From contig JAJZTH010000003.1 in assembly GCA_021849075.1 (NCBI GenBank), forward strand, positions 161,288 through 225,287: a stretch of 64,000 nt of DNA, read 5' to 3'. Shown here piece by piece: positions 7,635 to 16,508 of this stretch. The stretch is from Pseudomonadota bacterium. Its GTDB lineage: Bacteria; Pseudomonadota; Alphaproteobacteria; Sphingomonadales; Sphingomonadaceae. The position numbers and the translations under genes were made by a program. The notes beneath the pieces are model-generated. The model was given only the letters and a program-made list of their open reading frames with translations. It made no database searches and was not told the origin of the DNA. Within the stretch, counting starts at the first letter, position 1; every line of letters begins with the position of its first letter.

Positions 7635-8294
7635 ATGGTTCCCCTTTCGTTCGCAGGTCATGAGTTTCTGGCGCTGCCCGAAGCCGCGCTGTTCTGGCCG
7701 GACCGGGGCGCGTTGCTGGTGGCGGACCTGCATTTCGAGAAAGCGAGCTGGTATGCGCGTTTCGGCCAGTTCCTGCCCCCGCATGACAGTCAGGCCACGC
7801 TGGATGTGATCGAGGCGCTGGTGGCGCGCACCGGCGCGCGGGCGGTCTGGTCATTGGGGGACAGTTTCCATGACAGCGACGGGGCCGCCCGGTTGGACCC
7901 AAAAGCGCGGGGACGATTAATTTCCCTTACGGAAAGGCTGGACTGGACCTGGATTACCGGCAATCATGACGTTGGTGTCACGACCATGCCGGGGGGACGG
8001 GGCGTGGCGGAGGCGGAGGTTGGCGGGATCTGGTTGCGGCATGAGGCGCAGGCGGATGATCCCCGGCCCGAAATTTCCGGCCATTTCCACCCCAAGCTGC
8101 GCCTCAATTTGCGCGGTCGGCATGTGTCGCGACGCTGCTTCGTGGGATCGGCGACCAAGCTGATTCTGCCGGCATTGGGGGCGCTGACCGGGGGGCTGGA
8201 TGCGGGCCATGGAGAGATTCGTCGGGTCGTGGGACCGGGGGCAGCCGCTATGGTGCCGGTCGCCGATCGTTTGCTGCGCTTTCCCTTATCGTAA
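7635..8294 (+). CDS. pdeM: Ligase-associated DNA damage response endonuclease PdeM
   Basis: 219 residues of the calcineurin-like phosphoesterase fold with the full metal-binding set: VADLHFEK, SLGDSFHDSD, TGNHD and SGHFHP. It belongs to the PdeM group, which in many bacteria sits with an ATP-dependent DNA ligase, an Lhr-type helicase and an exonuclease. Here the helicase partner is 34 kb away at 42555 and no ligase is in the window. The role is thought to be DNA repair; the exact substrate is not known. Confidence 0.85.
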   Translation: MVPLSFAGHEFLALPEAALFWPDRGALLVADLHFEKASWYARFGQFLPPHDSQATLDVIEALVARTGARAVWSLGDSFHDSDGAARLDPKARGRLISLTERLDWTWITGNHDVGVTTMPGGRGVAEAEVGGIWLRHEAQADDPRPEISGHFHPKLRLNLRGRHVSRRCFVGSATKLILPALGALTGGLDAGHGEIRRVVGPGAAAMVPVADRLLRFPLS

Positions 8295-8480
8295 GGGGAC
8301 GCTACGGAAACCGGATTTTAAGCCGTTGCCATTAGGCAACAGGTCTTGATTATGCGACCATCTGAATCGGCGAAAGGCGCAGAAAAGCGTGCCTCCCTTG
8401 CCAGAACCCTGTTGCATAAGCATAATCATGTGCATCCCGACGCGGCGAAAAGTCGTGCGGGCCAGGAGAGGATTGCCATC

Positions 8481-11282
8481 ATGACAGCCAAGAGTCCCTT
8501 GCTGACGTCCGTAGGCGCGTTGGCGCTGTGCCTGTTTGCCCCCGCCGCGCTGGCGCAGGATAATAGCGCGCCGCAGGCCGCCGCCGATCAGGATGACGCC
8601 CAGATCATCGTCACCGCCACCCGCCGCGCCAGCCCCCTGTCCGATGTGCCGATCGCGGTGTCCGCCGTGGGCGCGCAGGCGATGCAGAATAGCGGCGCGA
8701 GCGACATCCGCACCCTCAATCAGCTTGCGCCTTCGCTGCTCGTCTCCTCGACCGGTTCCGAAGCCAATGCCTCCGCCCGCATTCGCGGCATCGGCACGGT
8801 GGGCGACAATCCGGGGCTGGAAAGCTCGGTCGCGGTGTTCATTGACGGCGTCTATCGGTCGCGCACCGGCGCGGGCCTCAACGAACTGGGCGAGATTGAG
8901 CGGGTCGAGGTGCTGCGCGGGCCGCAGGGCACGTTGTTCGGGCGCAATGCGTCGGCGGGCCTGATCAACATCATCAGCAAGGCGCCGGAAACGACGTTCC
9001 ACCTCAATACCGAGGCGACATACGGCAATTATGATTATTGGCGGCTGGCGGGCCGCGTGACCGGGCCGGTGGCCGATGGCATCGCCTTGTCGCTGGACGG
9101 GGTGTGGAGCAAGCGCGACGGCTTCTACAAGCTGGTCGACGGCACCGGCGTAAAGCAAGGCGACACCAATGACCGCGATCGTTATTTCCTGCGCGGTCAG
9201 GCGCTGATCGAGCCAAACGACGCCCTGTCGATCCGCCTGATCGGCGATTACACCAATCGCGACGAAAGCTGCTGCGGCGCGGCCTATATCGAGGCGCGTG
9301 AGCGGGTGCCGGTGGCGGGCGGCGGTTATGGCACTGCGCCGTTCAACCGCATCGCCGCGATCCTGGCGGGTCAGGGCAGCGTCATTCCGGCCGATCCCTA
9401 TGACCGGGAACTGGCGATCACGCCGGGCCGCGACTATGTCAGCAAGCTCAAGGATTGGGGCGTGTCGGGCGAGATCAACTATGATTTCGGCGGCGCGAAG
9501 CTGACCAGCATCACCGCCTATCGCGACTATAAATCCCGCGACTATGGCGATTATGACTATAATCGCGCCGACCTTCTCTATCGCGATCCCAACACCTATC
9601 GCCAGTTCAAGACCTTCACGCAGGAATTGCGGCTGCAGGGATCGGCCTTTGCCGACAAGCTGGACTGGCTGGTCGGCGGCTATTACGCCAATGAGCGGCT
9701 GACGCTGGAGGATAATATCCGCTTTGGCGCGGACTATGGCCGCTTTGCCGCCTGTCGTCTGATGGCGGGCGCGGGTGCGGCCAGCAATTTCTCTGCGCAG
9801 CAACTCGCCGCCTGTGGCAGCGGCCTTGCCACGCAGGCGTTGATTACGGGGACGCAGGCGAACCTGAATGCCGGGTTGACCGCTGCGCTGATCGGCCGGG
9901 GCGTGCCGCCGGCGATCGCGGCGGCGCAGGCGGGGGCGATCTCCACCGGGCTTGGCAACTGGCTACGGGCGCTGGCCGCCATTCCTGCCGGTACGGGCGA
10001 CGTCGGATCGCTCTATCGCCAGAAGAGCGAGAATTGGGCGCTGTTCACCCATAATATCGTCCATATCACCAACCGGCTCGATCTGACTCTGGGCCTGCGC
10101 TACACCCATGAGAGCAAGCGTTTTTCGGCGGATCTGAACAATAATAACGCGACCTGCGCGGCGCTTCAGTCCTCATCCCTCCCCTCGCTCGCCACTAATC
10201 CCGCGCTGGGCAGCGCGGCGACGCTGGCGGGCGGCATTCTGACGCTGGGGTGCCTGGGCAATGGGTCCACGACGCTCAATGCGCTGAACCTGAATGACAA
10301 GATCAGCGATGGCGAATTTTCCGGGACGGCGGTGCTGTCATGGAAACCGATCGACGATCTGCTGCTCTATGGCAGCTATTCCAAAGGCTATAAGGCGGGC
10401 GGCTATAATCTGGATCGGTTCCAACTGGGATCGACGGGGCTGAACGCCATTCCCGCCGTGTTCGCGCCGCGCACCAATGCGGACGCCGCCAGCCTGCGCT
10501 TTGCCGCAGAAAAGGTCGATGCGTTCGAAATCGGCCTGAAATATGTGCAGCCCAAATGGAGCGCGAACATCGCCGCCTTCCGGCAGGAGTTCAAGAATTT
10601 CCAGCTGAATACTTTCAACGGCACCAGCTTCGTCGTGCAGAACATCAATGGGTGCGACAGCGCGCTTTCCGTCGCGCGGACGTGCGACAGCGGCGATGTG
10701 GGGCCGGGCCTGATCAGCCAGGGCGTGGAACTGGAGCTGACGGCAACGCCGGTGCGCAATTTCCGGGTATCGGGCGGCCTGACCTATGCCCGCGCCAAAT
10801 TCGCCAACCGGCTGGTCGGCAGCGGCGATGGCAGCGTGCCGCTCGACCCGGCCCTGTTCCTGCTGCCCGGATCGATCAACTCCAACGCGCCCGAACTGGT
10901 GACGACCGCCAGCATGGCGTGGACGCCGGACATCGGATCATCGGGCCTGTCGGCGCTGTTCTACGTCGATGGGCGTTTGACCAGCGATTATAACACCGGG
11001 TCCGACCTGTTCCCGGAAAAGCGGCAGGACGGCTATGCCATCGTCAATGCGCGCGTCGGCATCCGCGGCCCCGACAAGCGCTGGTCGGTAGAGTTCTGGG
11101 GCCAGAATCTGTTCAACCAGAATTATACGCAGGTCGCCTTCTCCAGCCCGCTCCAGTCGAGCAGCCCGGGGACATCGACGACCGGCCAGTTCGCGGCGGG
11201 CGCGCCGATGGCGAACCAGCTCATCTCCGCCTATCTGGCGGAGCCGCGCACCTATGGCATTACCTTGCGCGGGAGTTTCTGA
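8481..11282 (+). CDS. TonB-dependent outer membrane receptor
   Basis: 933 residues from ATG 8481, preceded by AGGAGAGG at good distance; an upstream in-frame ATG lacks a ribosome site. Signal peptide to about residue 24 (ALAQD), TonB box-like AQIIVTATRR, plug domain with RIRGIG and VEVLRGPQGTLFGRNASAG, then a 22-strand barrel ending in RTYGITLRGSF with the terminal Phe. Sphingomonads carry many such receptors for siderophores, glycans or aromatic compounds; the ligand cannot be named. An unusual Ala/Gly-rich stretch with cysteines (roughly residues 425-515) sits in an extracellular loop. Confidence 0.92.
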   Translation: MTAKSPLLTSVGALALCLFAPAALAQDNSAPQAAADQDDAQIIVTATRRASPLSDVPIAVSAVGAQAMQNSGASDIRTLNQLAPSLLVSSTGSEANASARIRGIGTVGDNPGLESSVAVFIDGVYRSRTGAGLNELGEIERVEVLRGPQGTLFGRNASAGLINIISKAPETTFHLNTEATYGNYDYWRLAGRVTGPVADGIALSLDGVWSKRDGFYKLVDGTGVKQGDTNDRDRYFLRGQALIEPNDALSIRLIGDYTNRDESCCGAAYIEARERVPVAGGGYGTAPFNRIAAILAGQGSVIPADPYDRELAITPGRDYVSKLKDWGVSGEINYDFGGAKLTSITAYRDYKSRDYGDYDYNRADLLYRDPNTYRQFKTFTQELRLQGSAFADKLDWLVGGYYANERLTLEDNIRFGADYGRFAACRLMAGAGAASNFSAQQLAACGSGLATQALITGTQANLNAGLTAALIGRGVPPAIAAAQAGAISTGLGNWLRALAAIPAGTGDVGSLYRQKSENWALFTHNIVHITNRLDLTLGLRYTHESKRFSADLNNNNATCAALQSSSLPSLATNPALGSAATLAGGILTLGCLGNGSTTLNALNLNDKISDGEFSGTAVLSWKPIDDLLLYGSYSKGYKAGGYNLDRFQLGSTGLNAIPAVFAPRTNADAASLRFAAEKVDAFEIGLKYVQPKWSANIAAFRQEFKNFQLNTFNGTSFVVQNINGCDSALSVARTCDSGDVGPGLISQGVELELTATPVRNFRVSGGLTYARAKFANRLVGSGDGSVPLDPALFLLPGSINSNAPELVTTASMAWTPDIGSSGLSALFYVDGRLTSDYNTGSDLFPEKRQDGYAIVNARVGIRGPDKRWSVEFWGQNLFNQNYTQVAFSSPLQSSSPGTSTTGQFAAGAPMANQLISAYLAEPRTYGITLRGSF

Positions 11283-12018
11283 GCATTCCGCGCCCGCTGG
11301 TCGGATCAGGACGGGCGGGCGCGGTGCGATCCCCGAACAGGGCGGTGCCGACGCGAATGTCCGTGGCGCCCAGCATGATGGCGGTGTCATAATCGCCTGA
11401 CATGCCCATCGACAGGCGCGGGAGGCCCTCTTCCCGCGCCATTTTTGCGAGCAGGGCAAAGAAGGGTGCGGGTTCGATGCCGGCCGGCGGCACGCACATC
11501 AGGCCCAGCAGAGGAATGTCTGCATCGCGCGCGGCGGCGATCAGCGCGGGCGTATCGGCAATGGGGCAGCCGCCCTTCTGCTCCTCCGCGCCGATATTCA
11601 CCTGAATGAAGCAGGGAAGCCGCTTGCCCGCTGCGTCCATCGCCTTGACGAGGGCGGTCAGCAGCGACGGGCGATCAAGGCCATGGAGGACGTCGAACAG
11701 GGCGACCGCTTCAGCTGCCTTGTTCGATTGCAGCTGGCCGACCAGGTGCAGTTCGATGTCTGCATATTCCTCCCGCAGGGCGGGCCATTTATCCTGACTT
11801 TCCTGCACGCGATTTTCGCCGAAGACGCGCTGGCCGGCTTGTATCAACGGGCGGATGGCGTCGGCATCATGCGTCTTCGATACGGCGATCAGGCGGATAT
11901 CGTCGGCGGTGCGGCCGGTCAGGCGCGCGGCGCGGCCAATGCTGTCGCGCACGGCGGCCAGACGCTGGGCGGCTTCGATGCTGTCCGGGGTATTGGCAGG
12001 GGTGATGGCGGTCGTCAT
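11260..12018 (-). CDS. YggS family pyridoxal phosphate homeostasis protein
   Basis: 252 residues from ATG 12018 (an ATG at 12042 is possible). PLP-binding Lys48 in IAVSKTHDAD, then VFGENRVQE, ELHLVGQLQSNK, FIQVNIGAEEQKGG and LSMGMSGDYDTAI, all hallmarks of the YggS/PROSC family. It binds PLP without known catalysis and controls vitamin B6 and amino acid balance. The 3' end overlaps the TonB receptor gene by 23 bases in convergent fashion. It diverges from the ThiE-like gene. Confidence 0.93.
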   Translation of the reverse strand: MTTAITPANTPDSIEAAQRLAAVRDSIGRAARLTGRTADDIRLIAVSKTHDADAIRPLIQAGQRVFGENRVQESQDKWPALREEYADIELHLVGQLQSNKAAEAVALFDVLHGLDRPSLLTALVKAMDAAGKRLPCFIQVNIGAEEQKGGCPIADTPALIAAARDADIPLLGLMCVPPAGIEPAPFFALLAKMAREEGLPRLSMGMSGDYDTAIMLGATDIRVGTALFGDRTAPARPDPTSGRGMLRNSRAR

Positions 12019-12040
12019 GCGCGCTGCTATAGGCAGGGGC

Positions 12041-12589
12041 ATGTCCCGCCGCCACCGCAAAAAGCTGCCCGGCCTCTGGCTGATGACCGATGAGCGGGTG
12101 AGCGAGACCGCGCTGCTGGCGGCGGCGGTACGCTTGCCGCGCGGGCGGGCGGGGATTGTCTTTCGCCATTATCGCACGCAGGCGCAGCAGCGGCGCGCGC
12201 TGTTCGAAGCGCTGCGGGCGATTGCGCGGCGGCGCAGGCTGGTGCTGATGCTGGCGGGATCAGCGCGTGATGCGGCGGCGTGGCGCGCGGACGGCGCGCA
12301 TGGCTGCGATCAGCGCGCGTCGGTGCGGCCTGTGCTGCGCAGCCGGCCAGTGCATGACCGGCAGGAGGCTGTCGAAGCGCGCGGCGCGGATCTGTGCTTC
12401 CTCTCCCCCCTTTTCCCCACCCGTTCGCATCCGGGTGCGCCGGCGCTGGGGCGGGTGCGCTTTGCGATGCTGGCGGGCGGGATCGATGCGCCGGTGATGG
12501 CGCTGGGCGGGGTCAGACGATCGCATGCGCGAATGTTGCGGGGGATTGGCGCGGATGGCTGGGCGGCGATCGACGGGCTGAGCGAATAA
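12041..12589 (+). CDS. Thiamine phosphate synthase-like protein
   Basis: 182 residues from ATG 12041, 22 bases from the divergent YggS start. TIM-barrel TMP-synthase/TenI pattern: LWLMTDERV at the start, LCFLSPLFPTRSHPGAP in the middle and the phosphate-binding VMALGGVRRSHARML near the end. It lacks clear copies of some ThiE residues for the pyrimidine diphosphate substrate, so a TenI-like or degenerate role is possible. No other thiamine genes are nearby. Sphingomonads often have this type besides a true ThiE. Confidence 0.7.
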   Translation: MSRRHRKKLPGLWLMTDERVSETALLAAAVRLPRGRAGIVFRHYRTQAQQRRALFEALRAIARRRRLVLMLAGSARDAAAWRADGAHGCDQRASVRPVLRSRPVHDRQEAVEARGADLCFLSPLFPTRSHPGAPALGRVRFAMLAGGIDAPVMALGGVRRSHARMLRGIGADGWAAIDGLSE

Positions 12590-12645
12590 GGCCGCGTGGA
12601 TGAATGTGAATGGGGGGAATAGGTGGTGTCGCGCTATTCCACCGA

Positions 12646-12736
12646 CGTCATGCTGAACTTGTTTCAGCATCCATCAAGCCCAACAAACAATCGTACGGTG
12701 TGGAGAAATGGACCCTGAAACAAGTTCAGGGTGACG
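12646..12736. repeat. 91-bp REP/BIME-like element, copy 2
   Basis: Exact reverse complement of 6287-6377 over all 91 bases, starting CGTCATGCTGAACTTG and ending CAAGTTCAGGGTGACG. It separates the convergent ThiE-like and HAD genes. Perfect identity suggests recent spread or gene conversion. Confidence 0.85.
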
Positions 12737-12784
12737 ATGCAGCTTAGGACAGGCTTTGACCGTTCCCGACCAACCAAATGCGCC

Positions 12785-13462
12785 CTATGCCCAGTCCACC
12801 CGGGTCCAGCCGCGCTCTGCCGCGAGTTTCGCCAGCGGTTTGTGCGGGTTGGAGGCGAAGGGGATGTCGGCAAACTCCAGCATCGGCGCGTCCGACACAT
12901 GGTCGCTATAGGCGCGGATATGCGCCTGGCTGCGGTCGATCGCCTCAGCCGCCATCCAAGCCTTGATCATGCGCAATTTGCCGGTGTCATAGCAATTTTC
13001 GCCGGCAATCTTGGCGCGGACATAGCGCAGATCCTGGCTGAGATGATCGGTCGCGATCACCGCGTCGAAGCCCAGCCGGCGGGCTATCGCCTCCACATAG
13101 AGGCGGTAGGAGGCGGTGGCGAGCACCAGCCGATATCCGTCCGCCCGGTCCTGCGCGATCTGCGCCACCGCGCCTGCGCGCAAATTGGTGGCCATCACCT
13201 TGTCGGCATAGCTTTCGATATGCGGCAATAATTTCGCGCGTTCGACATTGCCGCCGATCATCAACGCCTGATTGAGTTCCTTCAGCCGCTTGCGCGTCAG
13301 CAGCTTGAGCACATAGGCCAGCATCAGCAGAATGACGCAGGGGAAAAGCGCCAGCCGCCAAGGGGCCATGCGCCGCGCAACATGGATGAGGAAGCCGGTA
13401 TAGGTGCCGCTGAACGTCACCGTGCGGTCCATGTCATAGATGGCCAGCCTATATTGCGTCAT
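12785..13462 (-). CDS. HAD-IB family hydrolase
   Basis: 225 residues from ATG 13462, with GGAAACGGC in front; an ATG at 13486 is weaker. HAD motif I is IYDMDRT (Asp10, Asp12), motif II is VLATAS, motif III includes the Lys in TGKLRMI and YSDHVSDAPML. A hydrophobic segment near residues 40-55 may anchor it in the inner membrane. HAD-IB members include phosphoserine phosphatase and lysophosphatidate-related phosphatases; the substrate is not evident. The neighbour is the Mla operon, on the opposite strand. Confidence 0.8.
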   Translation of the reverse strand: MTQYRLAIYDMDRTVTFSGTYTGFLIHVARRMAPWRLALFPCVILLMLAYVLKLLTRKRLKELNQALMIGGNVERAKLLPHIESYADKVMATNLRAGAVAQIAQDRADGYRLVLATASYRLYVEAIARRLGFDAVIATDHLSQDLRYVRAKIAGENCYDTGKLRMIKAWMAAEAIDRSQAHIRAYSDHVSDAPMLEFADIPFASNPHKPLAKLAAERGWTRVDWA

Positions 13463-13560
13463 GCCGTTTCCGAAACTTTTGCCCATGCTCTTCGTTCTGG
13501 CTTGCGGATGGGCCGTTTCGGCTTGCCGTGCAACCGATAATGGACCACTAAACCGCCTTG

Positions 13561-14670
13561 ATGAATAAAGTCGCCGACCTTGCAGAAGAAACGCGCGACG
13601 GCGAAACGGTAGTCCGGTTGTCCGGGTCGCTCGCCATCGCCTGTCTGGGCGAACTGCCCAACCGGCTGGATGCGTTGCAGCCGCCGCTGGCCGCGATCGA
13701 CCTGACGAACGTGGACCATATGGACACGATCGGCGCCTGGACCGTGCATCGCACGGCCAGGCGATTGCAGGCTGAGATTATCTGCGCCAGCGACGATTGC
13801 AGACGGCTGATCGATGCGGTCGGCGGGCTGGACGAGCCGGTGCCGATCCGCCCCGATCATGTCCATCCGCTGCGCCGCGTGGTCGGCCAGATTGGCGAAG
13901 CGGTCAGCAATTCCGGCGCGACGCTGGTCGGGCTGGTCGGATTTTTCGGGGCGACGCTGGTCGCCTGCTGGAGCGTGATCCGCCATCCCAGCCGCTTTCG
14001 CATCAATGCCGTCGTGCAGCGGTTCGAAGTGGTGGGCGTGTCCGCGCTGGGCATCATCGGCCTGATGAGTTTCCTGATCGGCATCGTCATCGCCCAGCAG
14101 GGATCGGTGCAGTTGCGCCAGTTCGGCATGGAGATGCTGACGATCAATCTGGTCGGCCGCCTGACGTTCCGCGAACTGGGCGTGCTGATGACCGCGATCA
14201 TGGTCGCGGGCCGGTCCGGTTCCGCCTTTGCCGCGCAATTGGGCACGATGAAGCTGACCGAGGAGGTCGACGCCATGCGCACCATCGGCGTGTCGCCGAT
14301 GGAGGCGCTGGTGCTGCCGCGCACGCTGGCGGTGGTGGTGATGATGCCGCTGCTGGCCTTCTATGCCTCCATCGTGGCGATCATCGGCGGCGGATTCCTG
14401 TGCGCGGTTGCGCTGGAAATCCCGCCCATCACCTTCGTCCAGCGCCTGCGCGAAGTGGTGCCGATCCATGACCTGTGGGTCGGCCTGATCAAGGCGCCGG
14501 TGTTCGGCATCATCATCGCGCTGTCGGGCTGTTTCCAGGGGCTGCAGGTGAAGGCCAATGCCGAGGAAGTCGGGCTGCGCACCACGGCCGCCGTGGTGCA
14601 GGCGATCTTCCTGGTGATCGTAATCGACGCTTTCTTTGCCGTCTTCTTCACCTGGGTAGGGTGGAACTGA
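13561..14670 (+). CDS. MlaE-family ABC transporter permease with N-terminal STAS domain
   Basis: 369 residues from ATG 13561. The first ~100 residues form a STAS-like domain (VVRLSGSLAIACL, then LTNVDHMDTIGAW), the part that in E. coli is the separate MlaB protein. Residues ~110-369 are the MlaE permease with RFEVVGVSALGIIGLMSF, GRSGSAFAAQLG and MEALVLPRTLA. The complex moves phospholipids between inner and outer membranes. The stop overlaps the ATG of the ATPase gene (ATGA), first gene of a four-gene operon. Confidence 0.9.
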   Translation: MNKVADLAEETRDGETVVRLSGSLAIACLGELPNRLDALQPPLAAIDLTNVDHMDTIGAWTVHRTARRLQAEIICASDDCRRLIDAVGGLDEPVPIRPDHVHPLRRVVGQIGEAVSNSGATLVGLVGFFGATLVACWSVIRHPSRFRINAVVQRFEVVGVSALGIIGLMSFLIGIVIAQQGSVQLRQFGMEMLTINLVGRLTFRELGVLMTAIMVAGRSGSAFAAQLGTMKLTEEVDAMRTIGVSPMEALVLPRTLAVVVMMPLLAFYASIVAIIGGGFLCAVALEIPPITFVQRLREVVPIHDLWVGLIKAPVFGIIIALSGCFQGLQVKANAEEVGLRTTAAVVQAIFLVIVIDAFFAVFFTWVGWN

Positions 14671-15542
14671 TGAGCGAGGAGGAAATCCGCGAGGCTGAGG
14701 AACGGCGCGTCGACGAAGCGATCGAATCTGGCGACATTGCGATCAAGGTGCGCGGCCTGAAGAACAGCTTCGGCAATCAGGTCGTGCATGAAGGGCTGGA
14801 CCTGGATGTGCGCAAGGGCGAGATATTGGGCGTGGTCGGTGGATCGGGCACTGGCAAGTCGGTGCTGATGCGATCGATTATCGGCCTGCAAATGCCCGAT
14901 GAGGGCGAGGTCTGCGTCTTTGGCGAATCGATGGTCGGCCGGTCCGATGACGAGGCGCTGTCGATCCGCAAGCGCTGGGGCGTGCTGTTCCAGGGCGGCG
15001 CGCTGTTTTCGACGCTGACGGTGGCCGAGAATGTCGAAGTGCCGATCCGCGAATATTATCCCAATATCGGGGCGGAGCTGCGCGATGAGATTGCCGCCTA
15101 CAAGATCCGCATGACCGGGCTGCCGACCGAGGCTGGACCCAAATATCCGTCCGAACTGTCGGGCGGCATGAAGAAGCGCGCCGGTCTGGCCCGGGCGCTG
15201 GCGCTGGACCCGGACCTGCTGTTTCTGGACGAGCCGACGGCGGGTTTGGACCCGATCGGCGCGGCCGCATTTGATGAGATGACGCGCAAGTTGCAGCAGA
15301 CGCTGGGCCTGACCGTCTTCCTCATCACCCATGATCTCGATACGCTCTATTCCATCTGTGATCGGGTGGCGGTGCTGGCGGACAAGAAGGTGACGGCGGT
15401 CGGCACGATCGACGAATTGCTGGCCACCGACCATCCGTGGATACAGGAATATTTCAACGGCCCGCGCGGTCGGGCCGCCACGGCGGCGGTCGCGCGCGAA
15501 AAGGACAAGGCGGGTCAGGTCCCGTCGGACGGAAGGCGATAG
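14670..15542 (+). CDS. MlaF-family ABC transporter ATP-binding protein
   Basis: 290 residues. Walker A GGSGTGKSVL, Q-loop VLFQGGALF, signature LSGGMKKRAGLARAL and Walker B LLFLDEPTAGLDP are all intact, with ITHDLDT switch histidine. The LSGGMKKR form and the VAENV-x-VPIRE segment are typical of lipid-transport (Mla/Mkl) ATPases. It starts on the last base of the permease stop codon, so translation is coupled, and is three bases from mlaD. It energises MlaE on the cytoplasmic face. Confidence 0.92.
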   Translation: MSEEEIREAEERRVDEAIESGDIAIKVRGLKNSFGNQVVHEGLDLDVRKGEILGVVGGSGTGKSVLMRSIIGLQMPDEGEVCVFGESMVGRSDDEALSIRKRWGVLFQGGALFSTLTVAENVEVPIREYYPNIGAELRDEIAAYKIRMTGLPTEAGPKYPSELSGGMKKRAGLARALALDPDLLFLDEPTAGLDPIGAAAFDEMTRKLQQTLGLTVFLITHDLDTLYSICDRVAVLADKKVTAVGTIDELLATDHPWIQEYFNGPRGRAATAAVAREKDKAGQVPSDGRR

Positions 15543-15545
15543 GAT

Positions 15546-16508
15546 ATGGAAACCCGCTCCAACCATGTGCTGGTCGGCACGGTGACGTTGCTGCTGCTGG
15601 CGGCGATCATGGCCGCCGCTTTCTGGTTCTCGCGCCTGTCGCAGGGCGACAGCATGGAATATGACATCTTCTTCAAACAGTCGGTCAACGGCCTGGCGAA
15701 GGGATCGGCGGTCAATTATTCCGGCGTGCCTTCGGGACAGGTCGAGAAGATCGAATTGTGGAAGCGCGACCCAAGCTTCGTGAAGGTGCGCATTTCCGTG
15801 AAGGAGGGCACGCCCGTCCTTCAGGGTACGACGGCGACCATTTCGGGCGTAGGCTTTACTGGCGTCAGCGAGATCGTGCTGGACGGCGCGGTCAAGGGCG
15901 CGCCGCAGATCGTGTGCCCGGCGGAAAATACGCTGGCGGTATGCCCGGACGGCGTGCCGGTGATCCCGACCAAGCCGGGCGCGCTGGGCGAGTTGCTCAA
16001 CAATGCGCCGCAACTGCTGGAGCGGCTGTCCACGCTGACGGAGCGGCTGACGGAGCTGCTCAACGACAAGAATCAACAGTCGATCGCCGGCATCCTGGCC
16101 AATGTCGAGCGGGTGTCAGGCGCGCTGGCCGACCGTAGCCCCGAAATCGCGGCGACGCTGGCGGAGGCGCGGATCGCCGTGCAGCGCACCGGCGTTGCGG
16201 TCGAACAGATTGGCAAGCTGGCGGCGACGACCGACACCCTGCTGAACGAAGAAGGCAGGCCGTTGATGGCCGATCTGCGCAAGAGCGTGCAGGCGGCATC
16301 GCAAAGCATCGACACGCTGAACAAGACCATCGGTGAAGCGCAGCCGGGCGTTCATGCCTTCAGCACCCAGACCATGCCCGAAGTGAACCAGCTGGTGCGC
16401 GACCTGCGCGAAATGTCGCGGTCCTTCCGTGGGGTGGCCGAAAAGCTCGACCAACAGGGCGCAGGCTCGCTGGTCGGATCGCCCAAGCTGCCGGACTATA
16501 AGCCATGA
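15546..16508 (+). CDS. MlaD-family MCE domain protein
   Basis: 320 residues. One transmembrane helix at about 10-27 (VGTVTLLLLAAIMAAAFWF), then an MCE domain at about 38-120 (YDIFFKQSVNGLAKGSAVNYSG start, GVGFTGVSEIVLDG end) and a long helical, coiled-coil-prone C-terminal part. MCE proteins form periplasmic hexameric rings through which lipids pass; the extended helix resembles needle-type MCE proteins such as LetB-like or PqiB-like members. Its stop overlaps the next gene's ATG. Confidence 0.9.
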   Translation: METRSNHVLVGTVTLLLLAAIMAAAFWFSRLSQGDSMEYDIFFKQSVNGLAKGSAVNYSGVPSGQVEKIELWKRDPSFVKVRISVKEGTPVLQGTTATISGVGFTGVSEIVLDGAVKGAPQIVCPAENTLAVCPDGVPVIPTKPGALGELLNNAPQLLERLSTLTERLTELLNDKNQQSIAGILANVERVSGALADRSPEIAATLAEARIAVQRTGVAVEQIGKLAATTDTLLNEEGRPLMADLRKSVQAASQSIDTLNKTIGEAQPGVHAFSTQTMPEVNQLVRDLREMSRSFRGVAEKLDQQGAGSLVGSPKLPDYKP

